Assembly (NCBI GenBank): GCA_041687475.1
Contig: JAWLBW010000180.1
Location: forward strand, 1-9,405
Direction of reading: 5' to 3'
Source: JAWLBW01 sp041687475
Lineage (GTDB): Bacteria > J088 > JAWLBW01
Length of the DNA: 9,405 nucleotides
The translations under genes and the position numbers were made by a program. Below, piece after piece: positions 1-6,519 of the stretch; position 1 is the first letter of the stretch, and the number at the start of each line of letters is the position of its first letter. Under the pieces are notes generated by a model. That model was not told the origin of the DNA. It worked only from the letters and a program-made list of their open reading frames with translations, and ran no database searches.

Positions 1-2
1 TT

Positions 3-1640
3 CTGACCGAGCAGGGGGTCGCCACGGCCAGCTACCATGCCGGCCTGCCCGACAAGGAACGCGATCACGCACAGGAAGCCTGGCTTGCCGGCGACTACCG
101 GCTGATTGCGGCCACCAACGCCTTCGGCATGGGCATCGACAAACCCGATGTACGCTTCGTGCTGCACTATCAGGCGCCCGGCTCGCTCGAAGCCTATTAC
201 CAAGAGGCCGGGCGCGGCGGCCGCGACGGCAAGGAGTCCTACGCCGTGCTATTGTACGGAGAAAGCGACCGCCGTATTCATGAACGCTTTCTCGAGTCGC
301 GCTTTCCCTCGCGCAGCCTGGTCGAGAACATTTACCGCTCGTTGCAGGCGCGTCCGGCGGCCGACGTCGACAGCCTTGCGAGCCGGTTTCCGCGGCGCGT
401 GGGCACACCGGTCGTCAACCGCGTGCTGCGCCTGCTTGGCGAGCGTAACTACGTGCGTCAGGGCCAAACCGAACCCTGCCGCCATCTGAAGCTCGGCCCC
501 GCCGACACGCGCAAGCTGGCCCGCCTGTCACGCCTGCAGCGTCGGGTGTTCGACAGCATGCAACGGGCGTATGGCGACGATCTCATACGCGGCATTCCCC
601 TGGTGTGGGGCGAGCTGACCGACCGCACCGGCGCCATTCGGCCGCTTCTTTCGCCGGCCATAGAAGCCCTGCTCGAACACGGATTGTTGGAAAGCTTCGA
701 CGCGCCCGACAGCGGTATCCGGGTTACCCGACGGGTGGCGCCCGAACGGCTCGACATCGACTGGACCGAAATCGAAAAGAGCTACCGCATCGAACTGGCC
801 AAGCTGGACGCCATGTTGGCCTACGGCCCCGAACCGGGATGCCGCCGTGCCGCCGTGCTGCGCTATTTCGGCGAAGAACCTTCGGGCGAGCGTTGCAGCG
901 GCTGCGACAACTGCCTTGACTGGTCGCCCGAACGCAGGCCGCCCAAAGCGGCGCCACCCGTCGAAACCCTGATTCTGCGCGCCGTCGACACGCTGGGACA
1001 ACGCTTCGGCGAAACCACGGTGGCCGCCTTTCTCGCCGGGGGACGCACATTGAAAGCCAAGCGCTTTCATTTCGAGCGGCTGCCGGGCTACGGCACCCTG
1101 GGGGGAATGACCCAGAAGGCCATCCGTGCCGAAATCGGAAATCTCATCGACCAGGGTTTACTGCGCAAGTGGAAGCGCGACTACTTCACCATACTGCGGC
1201 TGACCGATAAGGGCCGACACCGTCTTGACTGCGCCACGCCTTCGCTTGAGCCCCTGCAGCCCGACAGCACGGGCACCGACGCACGCAGCGTGCTGCAACG
1301 CCTCGTACGTAACGGCGCCCCGCCGCGCGAAGACAGCTACCTGCAGACCTACACCCTTCTGCAGGCCGGCCTTGGCCTGCAGGCTATTGCCAAGAGGCGG
1401 GGCGTGAGCCCCGCAACGGTCGTGTCGAACCTCGAAGCCCTGATTCGCCGGGGGCACGACATCGACATAAACCAGTACGTATCGCCGGGTCACCGTGAGG
1501 CGGTCGAGCGACTGCTGGCCGACGATCCGACGCTCGACACCGAAAGCCTCTGCCGAAGGCTTGTGCCCGACGTTCCGCCCGAAGCGGTTCGGCTCGTGCG
1601 CGCCGTGCATCAGCACCGGCCGGTGCGGGGTAAGCGGTAA
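3..1640 (+). CDS. recQ: ATP-dependent DNA helicase RecQ (5' end missing)
   Basis: This is the C-terminal 545 residues of a superfamily 2, 3'-5' DNA helicase used in recombination and replication-fork repair. The reading frame is open from base 3, so the gene continues left of the window; helicase motifs I-III and the DEAH box are not visible. Counting from base 3, motif IV is around YHAGL (11-15), motif V is IAATNAFGMGIDKPD (35-49), and motif VI is QEAGRGGRDG (67-76) with the arginine finger. A zinc site follows, formed by C280, C298, C301 and C304. A winged-helix RQC segment spans about 318-408. The C-terminus (about 445-535) has no clear HRDC domain; it resembles the helix-turn-helix that ends some RecQ proteins (LQAIAKRRGVSPATVVSNLE). 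The gene is convergent with the glycosyltransferase gene to its right. The family call is very secure; the C-terminal HTH call is moderate. Confidence 0.96.
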   Translation: MTEQGVATASYHAGLPDKERDHAQEAWLAGDYRLIAATNAFGMGIDKPDVRFVLHYQAPGSLEAYYQEAGRGGRDGKESYAVLLYGESDRRIHERFLESRFPSRSLVENIYRSLQARPAADVDSLASRFPRRVGTPVVNRVLRLLGERNYVRQGQTEPCRHLKLGPADTRKLARLSRLQRRVFDSMQRAYGDDLIRGIPLVWGELTDRTGAIRPLLSPAIEALLEHGLLESFDAPDSGIRVTRRVAPERLDIDWTEIEKSYRIELAKLDAMLAYGPEPGCRRAAVLRYFGEEPSGERCSGCDNCLDWSPERRPPKAAPPVETLILRAVDTLGQRFGETTVAAFLAGGRTLKAKRFHFERLPGYGTLGGMTQKAIRAEIGNLIDQGLLRKWKRDYFTILRLTDKGRHRLDCATPSLEPLQPDSTGTDARSVLQRLVRNGAPPREDSYLQTYTLLQAGLGLQAIAKRRGVSPATVVSNLEALIRRGHDIDINQYVSPGHREAVERLLADDPTLDTESLCRRLVPDVPPEAVRLVRAVHQHRPVRGKR

Positions 1641-1647
1641 GGCTCAG

Positions 1648-1679
1648 ACCTTCAGACTGGCGGACCTTCAGACTGGCGG
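1648..1679. repeat. 16-bp perfect tandem duplication
   Basis: The unit ACCTTCAGACTGGCGG occurs twice back to back, at 1648-1663 and 1664-1679, without a mismatch. The core TCAGAC also occurs at 1644, 8 bp before the copy at 1652, so the array may have grown from a shorter unit. It starts 8 bp after the recQ stop codon. This is read directly from the sequence; its function is unknown. Confidence 0.92.
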
Positions 1680-1685
1680 ATTGGC

Positions 1686-1734
1686 TCCGCGTTCCGAGTT
1701 CCGCGTTTCCCCTTCCGCGTTCCGCGTTCCGCTT
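1686..1734. repeat. Heptamer tandem array, 7 units of TCCGCGT
   Basis: Seven consecutive 7-nt units fill 49 bp: TCCGCGT, TCCGAGT, TCCGCGT, TTCCCCT, TCCGCGT, TCCGCGT and TCCGCTT. Four are perfect, two have one change, and one is degenerate. The array ends four bases before the stop codon of the - strand glycosyltransferase gene. It is a microsatellite-like element; I cannot assign it to a named repeat family. Confidence 0.9.
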
Positions 1735-1738
1735 CTTG

Positions 1739-3127
1739 TTAGCGCTGCCGTACCAGGAAGGTGCTGACCCCGGCAAAATCGTGGCGCTCTTCGACCACGA
1801 CCCGTGCCGTAAGCACCGGTAGAGATGCGCCCACCGGTGAGCCGCGCCCTTCGACATACCAGAAGCGCTCGGGCGCCGAGTCTAGCCAGCGGTTCATGCC
1901 CGCAGCGTCATCGGCCTCGAAGGTGTGAATGTCGGGCAGGTAATGACCAAACATGCGCGAATTGCCGATGGCGACCGCAGGCAGATTTCCCGGGCGCTCG
2001 CGCACCAGTGCCGATGCCCGACGCCACTCTTCGCCCTTGTGCGAAACCCCTCCCCACAGCAGCTGCGTCGAGAGAACCACCGAAAGCAACAGAACGCCCC
2101 CCGCTACCGTGCCCACCACGCGCGGTTCGACACGCTCGAACAGGTAACCCAGGGTGAGAGCGACCCAAGGCAGCAGCGTCACCAGGTAACGCGAATGAAA
2201 GACCGGCAACACGAAATGGCTGGCCACCATAACCCCGGCAAGGGTCAGGGGGGCGAGCAGCAACCAGACGTCTTCACCGCGTACGGCGCGATTGCGTGCA
2301 ACCAGTACCGCAGCCGCCAACAGAAGTACGAGCAGCGCTTCGGCAAAGGGAAGTCCGCTCAACAGAAAGACGGCCACGGCCCGCCAGGCATCGTAGCCCG
2401 GCGCATCGAGCCAACCGAGGGCATTGAAGTGCACGGCCTGTGCGTAGATAAGAGACGCATTCGGCACGAGGGCAGCCGACCACACAGCGGCAAGCCAGAG
2501 CCACCTGAGGTCACGACTTCGCAACACGGCAATCAACAAGCCGGGCAGCAGAATGAACGTCGCCGCATAGTGCGAGTATATGGTGGCCGTGCCCAGCAGC
2601 GATACGAGAATGAAGCTCCGCACCGTGAACCGGGTGCGCATCAGCAACAGCAGGGTAAGCGAAGCAAGAAACAGCAGCATGGCGTACGGCCGCGTTTCCT
2701 CGGCATAGAAGAACGCCCCCTCGCCTGCCGCCAGAAAACCGGCGGCCAAAAAAGCGCCCCGTGCCGAGAGGCCCAGCGTGCGCCCCAGCCACCATGTCAC
2801 CGGAACGGTGGCCGCCACGAAGAGCGCCGAGAGAAACCGGGTTGCCGTTTCGGCGGCGCCCAGCAGGCGCACCCATGCCCACAGCAGCGCATGATAACCC
2901 GGGGGATGAAAATCGGAGCGCAGCCGTTCGAGCATGCCGCCGAAACCATCGGTCGCCGCTTCGATGGACCACAACTCGTCATACCAGTAGCCCGTCTGTC
3001 CCGCACGCCAGACCGCAAGCAGAAGAACCAGAAACGCAAGCAGGGCCACCCCCCACCATGCATACGCTTCGGTTACCCGGGGTTCCTCTCCTACGGGGCG
3101 ACTCTGTACCGGTACCTGCCTCTTCAC
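1739..3127 (-). CDS. GT-C glycosyltransferase, GT39/ArnT-like membrane protein (paralogue 1)
   Basis: A 462-residue integral membrane protein of the dolichyl-phosphate-mannose mannosyltransferase / ArnT type. These enzymes move a sugar from a polyprenyl-phosphate donor to a lipid, glycan or protein acceptor on the outer face of the cytoplasmic membrane. The first membrane segment (about 24-40) leads into the extracytoplasmic loop with the acidic motif Y49-D50-E51, the usual catalytic region of GT-C folds. SDFHPPGYH (71-79) and EETRPYAM (143-150) follow, then many hydrophobic segments up to about 356, PVFHSRYL (308-315), and a soluble C-terminal tail of about 100 residues. The start is a GTG with no clear ribosome-binding site. 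The frame stays open upstream and there is no early ATG, so the true start is uncertain. It lies 71 bp downstream of paralogue 2 and is probably co-transcribed with it. Donor and acceptor cannot be read from the sequence. Confidence 0.88.
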   Translation of the reverse strand: MKRQVPVQSRPVGEEPRVTEAYAWWGVALLAFLVLLLAVWRAGQTGYWYDELWSIEAATDGFGGMLERLRSDFHPPGYHALLWAWVRLLGAAETATRFLSALFVAATVPVTWWLGRTLGLSARGAFLAAGFLAAGEGAFFYAEETRPYAMLLFLASLTLLLLMRTRFTVRSFILVSLLGTATIYSHYAATFILLPGLLIAVLRSRDLRWLWLAAVWSAALVPNASLIYAQAVHFNALGWLDAPGYDAWRAVAVFLLSGLPFAEALLVLLLAAAVLVARNRAVRGEDVWLLLAPLTLAGVMVASHFVLPVFHSRYLVTLLPWVALTLGYLFERVEPRVVGTVAGGVLLLSVVLSTQLLWGGVSHKGEEWRRASALVRERPGNLPAVAIGNSRMFGHYLPDIHTFEADDAAGMNRWLDSAPERFWYVEGRGSPVGASLPVLTARVVVEERHDFAGVSTFLVRQR

Positions 3128-3198
3128 GGGGGGACAATAGCATGGCCCGCGAATCTTCTTCCAGCTGTATTTTCAATTACAACAGAGGCGTTATCTTT

Positions 3199-4578
3199 TC
3201 AGCTTCCGGTTTTCTTGACCAGACGGTACACCCGGGCACGTGCGAAAGCCGCGCTGACGGCGGGCCGTGTTTCCCGTTCCAACACCCGCAAGGCAGGCGA
3301 AGGCTTCACGTCACGTCCCTGGAGAATCCAGAACCCGGCCGGTGCCGCCGAAACCCATCGGCGCACGGCATCGGCGTCGCCTTCGTCGAACACGACCGCG
3401 TCGGGAAAGTACACCCTGAAATACCGTGATCCCGCCGTGAGTATGACCGGCTCTGAGCCGCGACGTTCGCTCACGTAACGGGCGGCACCACGCCAGTCTT
3501 CGTTTTTGACCGTACGCGCCTCCGTGCGTATATGAGCTCCGCCGGCCAGGGCAATCGACCCCATGACGGCCAAGGCGGTTCCCAGGCGAGGCGCCCGAAC
3601 ATGCTCGACCACGAAACCGGCCGTCAACGCCAGCCAGGGCAGAAAGGTCAGCAGGTATCGGGTGTGAAAGACCGGCATGATCACCCACGAAGCGACAAAA
3701 AGCGCTCCGACACCCAGGGGAAATACCAACAACCAGGCATGCCGCCGTGGTTCGCGGTCGCGAAAGGCCAGGAAGGCGGCCACGCCCAGAAGCCCGAGCG
3801 TTACCCAGACGGCCCCCGACAGGCCCGACAGAGAAAAGGAGAGGTAGGCCTGCAGGTCGTTGAAGGTGGGTTCTTTCAACCACCCTTTCTGGTTGAACCT
3901 GCGCGCCTGCGCCGCAACCACGGCGCCCCAGGGTAGCAGCGGTAAAACCCATAAGGGCACCAGGGCCAGCAGCGCCGGCCGATATCTGACCAGCGCCAGG
4001 GCGGCCACGGCGGGCACGAAAATGAACAGCGCCCCGTAGTGGGTGAAGACCGCAAGCAGGCCCACCCCCCAGGCGGCAAGAAACATACGCCGACGCCCGC
4101 CGGGCCAGGTAACGAAAACAAGCGCAAGGCAGGCCAGAAAGAGCAGCATGGCGTACGGCCGCGTCTCGCCCATGTAGAAAAGGAGATTCTCGCTGGCCCC
4201 GTAGAGTGCCGCCGCCGCAAGGGCGCCACGGGCCTGGAGACCGAGGTTCCGCGCCGTGAGCCACACCAGGGGCAACGTAGCGGCGCCGAAAAGCAGCGAC
4301 AAGACCCGCGTGGCACCTTCGCCGGTGCCGAACAGGCGTACCCAGCCGGCAAGCAGCAGGTGATAGCCGGGCGGGTGAAAGTCGGCGGTCAGCAGTCGCA
4401 GCATTTCCGAGACGGGCAGCAACGCGGCGTCGACGGACCAGATTTCGTCGAACCAGTAGCTCGCGTGCTCGAGCCAATACACCCCGTGAACGGCAACGGC
4501 GACCGTAAGCAGCGCGACGGCGCCGACTTCGGCGCGAGTCACTTGAAACGATATTGGTGAAACGTTCAGTCTGCCCAT
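3199..4578 (-). CDS. GT-C glycosyltransferase, GT39/ArnT-like membrane protein (paralogue 2)
   Basis: A 459-residue multi-spanning membrane glycosyltransferase, upstream paralogue of the preceding gene. After a membrane segment at about 19-35 it has the acidic loop motif F43-D44-E45, then ADFHPPGYH (65-73), GETRPYAMLLFLA (137-149) and PVFHTRYL (302-309). The same motifs sit at nearly the same spacing in paralogue 1, so the pair arose by duplication or by recruitment of close relatives. A soluble tail of roughly 100 residues follows the last membrane segment. The start is the ATG at 4578; the upstream sequence on this strand has only a weak purine stretch. A possible promoter on the - strand is TTGCCG (4628-4623) and TAGCGT (4605-4600) with a 17-bp spacer, but its -10 box is poor. 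The gene is transcribed away from the mutase subunit gene. The family call is secure; the substrate is unknown. Confidence 0.88.
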   Translation of the reverse strand: MGRLNVSPISFQVTRAEVGAVALLTVAVAVHGVYWLEHASYWFDEIWSVDAALLPVSEMLRLLTADFHPPGYHLLLAGWVRLFGTGEGATRVLSLLFGAATLPLVWLTARNLGLQARGALAAAALYGASENLLFYMGETRPYAMLLFLACLALVFVTWPGGRRRMFLAAWGVGLLAVFTHYGALFIFVPAVAALALVRYRPALLALVPLWVLPLLPWGAVVAAQARRFNQKGWLKEPTFNDLQAYLSFSLSGLSGAVWVTLGLLGVAAFLAFRDREPRRHAWLLVFPLGVGALFVASWVIMPVFHTRYLLTFLPWLALTAGFVVEHVRAPRLGTALAVMGSIALAGGAHIRTEARTVKNEDWRGAARYVSERRGSEPVILTAGSRYFRVYFPDAVVFDEGDADAVRRWVSAAPAGFWILQGRDVKPSPALRVLERETRPAVSAAFARARVYRLVKKTGS

Positions 4579-4677
4579 ATGGTGCTCAAATGCACGCTCA
4601 CGCTACCACGCGGCCCCTTGCCCGGCAATACTCTTTTTTTCGAGGAGTGCCGACTGAGGAAAGAGGCGACCCGGCGC

Positions 4678-4707
4678 TTGCAGCACGGGGGCGCGCTTCG
4701 CTACAAT
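4678..4707 (+). promoter_or_regulatory. Sigma70-type promoter for the mutase B12 subunit
   Basis: A -35 box TTGCAG (4678-4683) and a -10 box TACAAT (4702-4707) are separated by 18 bp. Each box matches the sigma70 consensus well, and the predicted transcript start near 4714 gives a leader of about 35 nt before the ATG at 4749. The promoter lies inside the longer in-frame upstream extension of the gene, which supports the later start. Confidence 0.65.
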
Positions 4708-4736
4708 GGTTTGTTTCGCCGATACGGCACTTCTTC

Positions 4737-4741
4737 GAGGA
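4737..4741 (+). promoter_or_regulatory. Ribosome-binding site deciding the mutase subunit start
   Basis: GAGGA is followed by a 7-nt spacer and ATG at 4749. It settles the start there rather than at in-frame codons up to 195 bp upstream, whose translation looks like no known part of the family. Confidence 0.8.
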
Positions 4742-4748
4742 ACTACCC

Positions 4749-5147
4749 ATGGCCAAGAAACTTCGCATTCTCGTTGCCAAGCCTGGTCTCGACGGCCACG
4801 ACCGCGGCGCGAAAATCGTGGCCCGCGCGCTTCGTGACGCCGGCTATGAAGTCATTTACACCGGTCTGCACCAGACCCCCGAACAGATCGTCAACGCCGC
4901 CGTGCAGGAAGACGTCGACGCGGTAAGCATGTCGATTCTGAGCGGCGCCCACAACACGCTCTTTCCGGCGGTCATCAACATGCTGCGCGATCGCGGCGCC
5001 GGCGACATTCCGGTGTTCGGCGGCGGCATCATTCCCGAAGAAGACATTCCGGGTCTGAAGAAGTCGGGCGTCGCCGAGATCTTCACGCCGGGCGCCCGCC
5101 TCGAAGAGATCATCGACTGGGTCGAGACCAACATCGAACCGCACTGA
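4749..5147 (+). CDS. Cobalamin-binding small subunit of acyl-CoA mutase (methylmalonyl-CoA mutase type)
   Basis: A 132-residue stand-alone B12-binding domain. It holds adenosylcobalamin base-off for a radical acyl-CoA mutase that interconverts branched and linear acyl-CoAs; methylmalonyl-CoA to succinyl-CoA is the commonest case. The full signature is present: D15-G-H17-D-R-G20 (DxHxxG, with His17 the lower cobalt ligand), S62-I-L64 (SxL) and the G91-G92-G93 loop. The length fits separate small subunits, whereas single-chain MutB-type enzymes carry this domain as a C-terminus after a barrel of more than 500 residues. No catalytic subunit lies within the window, so substrate specificity (methylmalonyl-, isobutyryl- or 2-hydroxyisobutyryl-CoA) cannot be decided from this subunit. 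The meaB gene 100 bp downstream supports the mutase role. It starts at the ATG with the GAGGA site. Confidence 0.93.
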   Translation: MAKKLRILVAKPGLDGHDRGAKIVARALRDAGYEVIYTGLHQTPEQIVNAAVQEDVDAVSMSILSGAHNTLFPAVINMLRDRGAGDIPVFGGGIIPEEDIPGLKKSGVAEIFTPGARLEEIIDWVETNIEPH

Positions 5148-5175
5148 CACGCGGTTTCCGATTCGTTCGATTGGA

Positions 5176-5220
5176 GAAGGCGGGCGTTCGCCGATTCGAC
5201 GCCTGCCTTTCTGTTTGTAT
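5176..5220 (+). terminator. Intrinsic terminator between mutase subunit and meaB
   Basis: AGGCGGGCGT (5178-5187) pairs with ACGCCTGCCT (5199-5208), giving ten consecutive pairs of which one is G-U. A5177-T5209 and a G-U pair extend the stem to twelve. The loop is 11 nt. A T-rich tail (about 5208-5220) follows. This is the form of a Rho-independent terminator, 28 nt after the mutase subunit stop codon and 28 nt before the meaB start. It would end or attenuate the mutase-subunit transcript. Confidence 0.75.
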
Positions 5221-5247
5221 TCCGTTCTTCCCAGCAGGGTAAGCATC

Positions 5248-6201
5248 ATGCCATCACCTCTCGCCGAAGGCGTTCTCAAGGGCGACGTACGCGCGGCGGC
5301 GCGCCTGATGCGCCGACTCGACGACCAGCAACCCGATGCCGAACAGGCGTTGCGCGAGCTGTATCCCCACACCGGACGCGCCTGGCTCATCGGAATCACC
5401 GGTAGCCCCGGCGCCGGCAAGAGCACGCTTACCTCGCAGCTCATCGGCGCCTTCCGTCGGCAGGGCAAAACGGTAGGCGTGGTCGCCATTGACCCGACCA
5501 GCCCCTTCAGCGGCGGCGCCATTCTGGGCGACCGCATTCGCATGCAGGGTTACGAAACCGACCCCGAGGTTTTCATCCGTTCCTGCGCCACGCGCGGCGC
5601 CATGGGCGGTCTGTCGCAGAGCACCAGTAACGTGGTGCGCGTGCTCGACGCCTTCGGCAAGGATGTCATTCTCATCGAAACCGTGGGCGTGGGGCAGGAT
5701 GAGGTCGAAATCGTCTCGGCGGCCCACACCACCCTGGTCGTAACCGTGCCCGGCATGGGCGACGACATTCAGGCCATCAAGGCGGGCATTCTCGAGATCG
5801 CCGATCTGTTCGTGGTCAACAAGTCCGACCGCGACGGCGCCGACCGCACCGTGCGCGACCTGCAGATCATGCTCGAGATGAACCTGAATCCGAATGTCGA
5901 GTGGCGTCCCCCGGTTGTCAAGACCGTGGCAGCCAAGGGCGACGGCGTCGACCAGCTGGTGGACGAGATGGAAAAACACCACCGGTTCCTTCTCGGCTCG
6001 AATCGCCTCGATAAGTTCAAACGTGAGCTGGTACGCCGCGAGCTTACCGGGGCACTGCGCGAGCGGCTGATAAAGACGGCGGCCGAGCACCTCGAAAGCC
6101 GGGGCGGCGTCGACACCTTCATCGACGATATCTGCAGCGGCAAAGCCGATCCGTTTACCGTGGCCGAAGAGCTGGCCGCAGCCATCGTCGGTAAGCGCTG
6201 A
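5248..6201 (+). CDS. meaB: MeaB/ArgK-type GTPase, B12-mutase chaperone
   Basis: A 317-residue G3E-family P-loop GTPase, close to the usual 320-330 residues. MeaB uses GTP to control loading of intact adenosylcobalamin into methylmalonyl-CoA mutase and to protect the enzyme from inactivation; human MMAA is its counterpart. Motifs are in order: Walker A G52-SPGA-GKS59, the DPTSP segment (82-86), the Walker B/G3 region IETVGVGQDE (143-152) and the guanine-specificity motif N191-K-S-D194. The C-terminus (about 245-317) is the helical dimerisation arm typical of the family. I chose the ATG at 5248, preceded by AGGG with an 8-nt spacer, over a TTG 33 bp upstream. The gene follows the mutase subunit in the same direction, but an intrinsic terminator separates them, so it may depend on read-through or its own promoter. 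I see no strong promoter in the 100-bp gap. Confidence 0.96.
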   Translation: MPSPLAEGVLKGDVRAAARLMRRLDDQQPDAEQALRELYPHTGRAWLIGITGSPGAGKSTLTSQLIGAFRRQGKTVGVVAIDPTSPFSGGAILGDRIRMQGYETDPEVFIRSCATRGAMGGLSQSTSNVVRVLDAFGKDVILIETVGVGQDEVEIVSAAHTTLVVTVPGMGDDIQAIKAGILEIADLFVVNKSDRDGADRTVRDLQIMLEMNLNPNVEWRPPVVKTVAAKGDGVDQLVDEMEKHHRFLLGSNRLDKFKRELVRRELTGALRERLIKTAAEHLESRGGVDTFIDDICSGKADPFTVAEELAAAIVGKR

Positions 6202-6219
6202 GCCAAACCTCCATCATCA

Positions 6220-6256
6220 CGGCGCCGGCCTCGGCCCCTCGACCATGCCGGCGCCG
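6220..6256 (+). terminator. GC-rich hairpin after meaB, possible terminator
   Basis: CGGCGCCGGC (6220-6229) and GCCGGCGCCG (6247-6256) form a perfect 10-bp stem around a 17-nt loop, 18 nt after the meaB stop codon. There is no T-tract after it (GGGTTAC follows), so it is not a canonical intrinsic terminator. It may stabilise the transcript end or be an incidental GC-rich palindrome, since each arm contains GGCGCC. Confidence 0.4.
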
Positions 6257-6440
6257 GGGTTACTATCGCTCACTTCCGCCAAGCCTGCGTGTCGTGCACG
6301 TTGCATTGCCTGCCTCGCGTGTCGACGAGGGCTCTGCAGCGCGCTCTCGCCACCGGTTATTCGATGCGTGCAAGCACTGGTCGGCAGACGTGAACAGGCC
6401 TCAGCTGCGGGCCCTCCATGCGGGTCTTGACGTGATGCGC

Positions 6441-6446
6441 TATACT
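6441..6446 (+). promoter_or_regulatory. Possible -10 box upstream of the hydrolase
   Basis: TATACT matches the -10 consensus in five of six positions and lies 73 bp before the hydrolase ATG. No good -35 box lies 16-18 bp upstream. A TTGACG at 6427-6432 is only 8 bp away, too close to pair with it. Low confidence. Confidence 0.3.
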
Positions 6447-6519
6447 GGATCAGTAAGGCTTCTACCCGCCGAGCGTGCCTTTCCGCCGACGTTCGTGTTG
6501 AAGCATGGGTAACCGGTAA

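Larger units (their letters stand above)
1641..1738. other. Convergent intergenic region, repeat-filled
   Basis: This 98-bp gap lies between the stop codons of recQ and the second glycosyltransferase gene. It consists almost entirely of a 16-bp tandem duplication and a heptamer array, each listed separately. I see no uridine-tailed hairpin for either gene and no open frame with a family signature. Confidence 0.8.
4579..4748. other. Divergent intergenic region
   Basis: These 170 bp separate the - strand glycosyltransferase pair from the + strand mutase subunit. They hold a run of seven T around 4634-4640, the + strand promoter candidate at 4678-4707 and a ribosome-binding site at 4737-4741. 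I looked for a cobalamin riboswitch because of the downstream B12 protein and saw no B12-box-like sequence. Confidence 0.6.
6202..6519. other. Intergenic region, meaB to hydrolase
   Basis: This 318-bp stretch has no convincing gene. Two short open frames on the + strand have no family signature and weak starts. It contains the GC-rich hairpin at 6220-6256, a -10-like TATACT at 6441-6446, and a four-codon frame abutting the hydrolase start. Confidence 0.6.

Noticed and set aside
1925..3478. A 517-codon open frame on the + strand, antisense to the glycosyltransferases
   Set aside because: It runs opposite the conserved membrane-protein motifs, spans the gap between two genes, and its translation is rich in Gln, Arg, His and Gly with no fold or motif. 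Long antisense frames are usual in GC-rich genes.
4554..4748. N-terminal extension of the mutase B12 subunit in the same frame
   Set aside because: It overlaps the promoter boxes and the GAGGA site, has no family similarity, and would lengthen the protein by 65 residues beyond the usual size.
4579..4748. Cobalamin riboswitch before the B12-subunit gene
   Set aside because: The leader from the predicted transcript start is only about 35 nt, and I see no B12-box-like sequence in the whole gap.
5254..6090. A 278-codon open frame on the - strand over meaB
   Set aside because: It is the antisense shadow of a gene with all GTPase motifs intact.
6427..6446. TTGACG and TATACT as a paired promoter
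   Set aside because: The spacer is 8 bp, far short of the 16-18 bp needed; only the -10-like box is kept, at low confidence.
6294..6512. A 72-codon + strand frame before the hydrolase
   Set aside because: It starts with GTG without a ribosome-binding site, has no motif, and covers the -10-like box.
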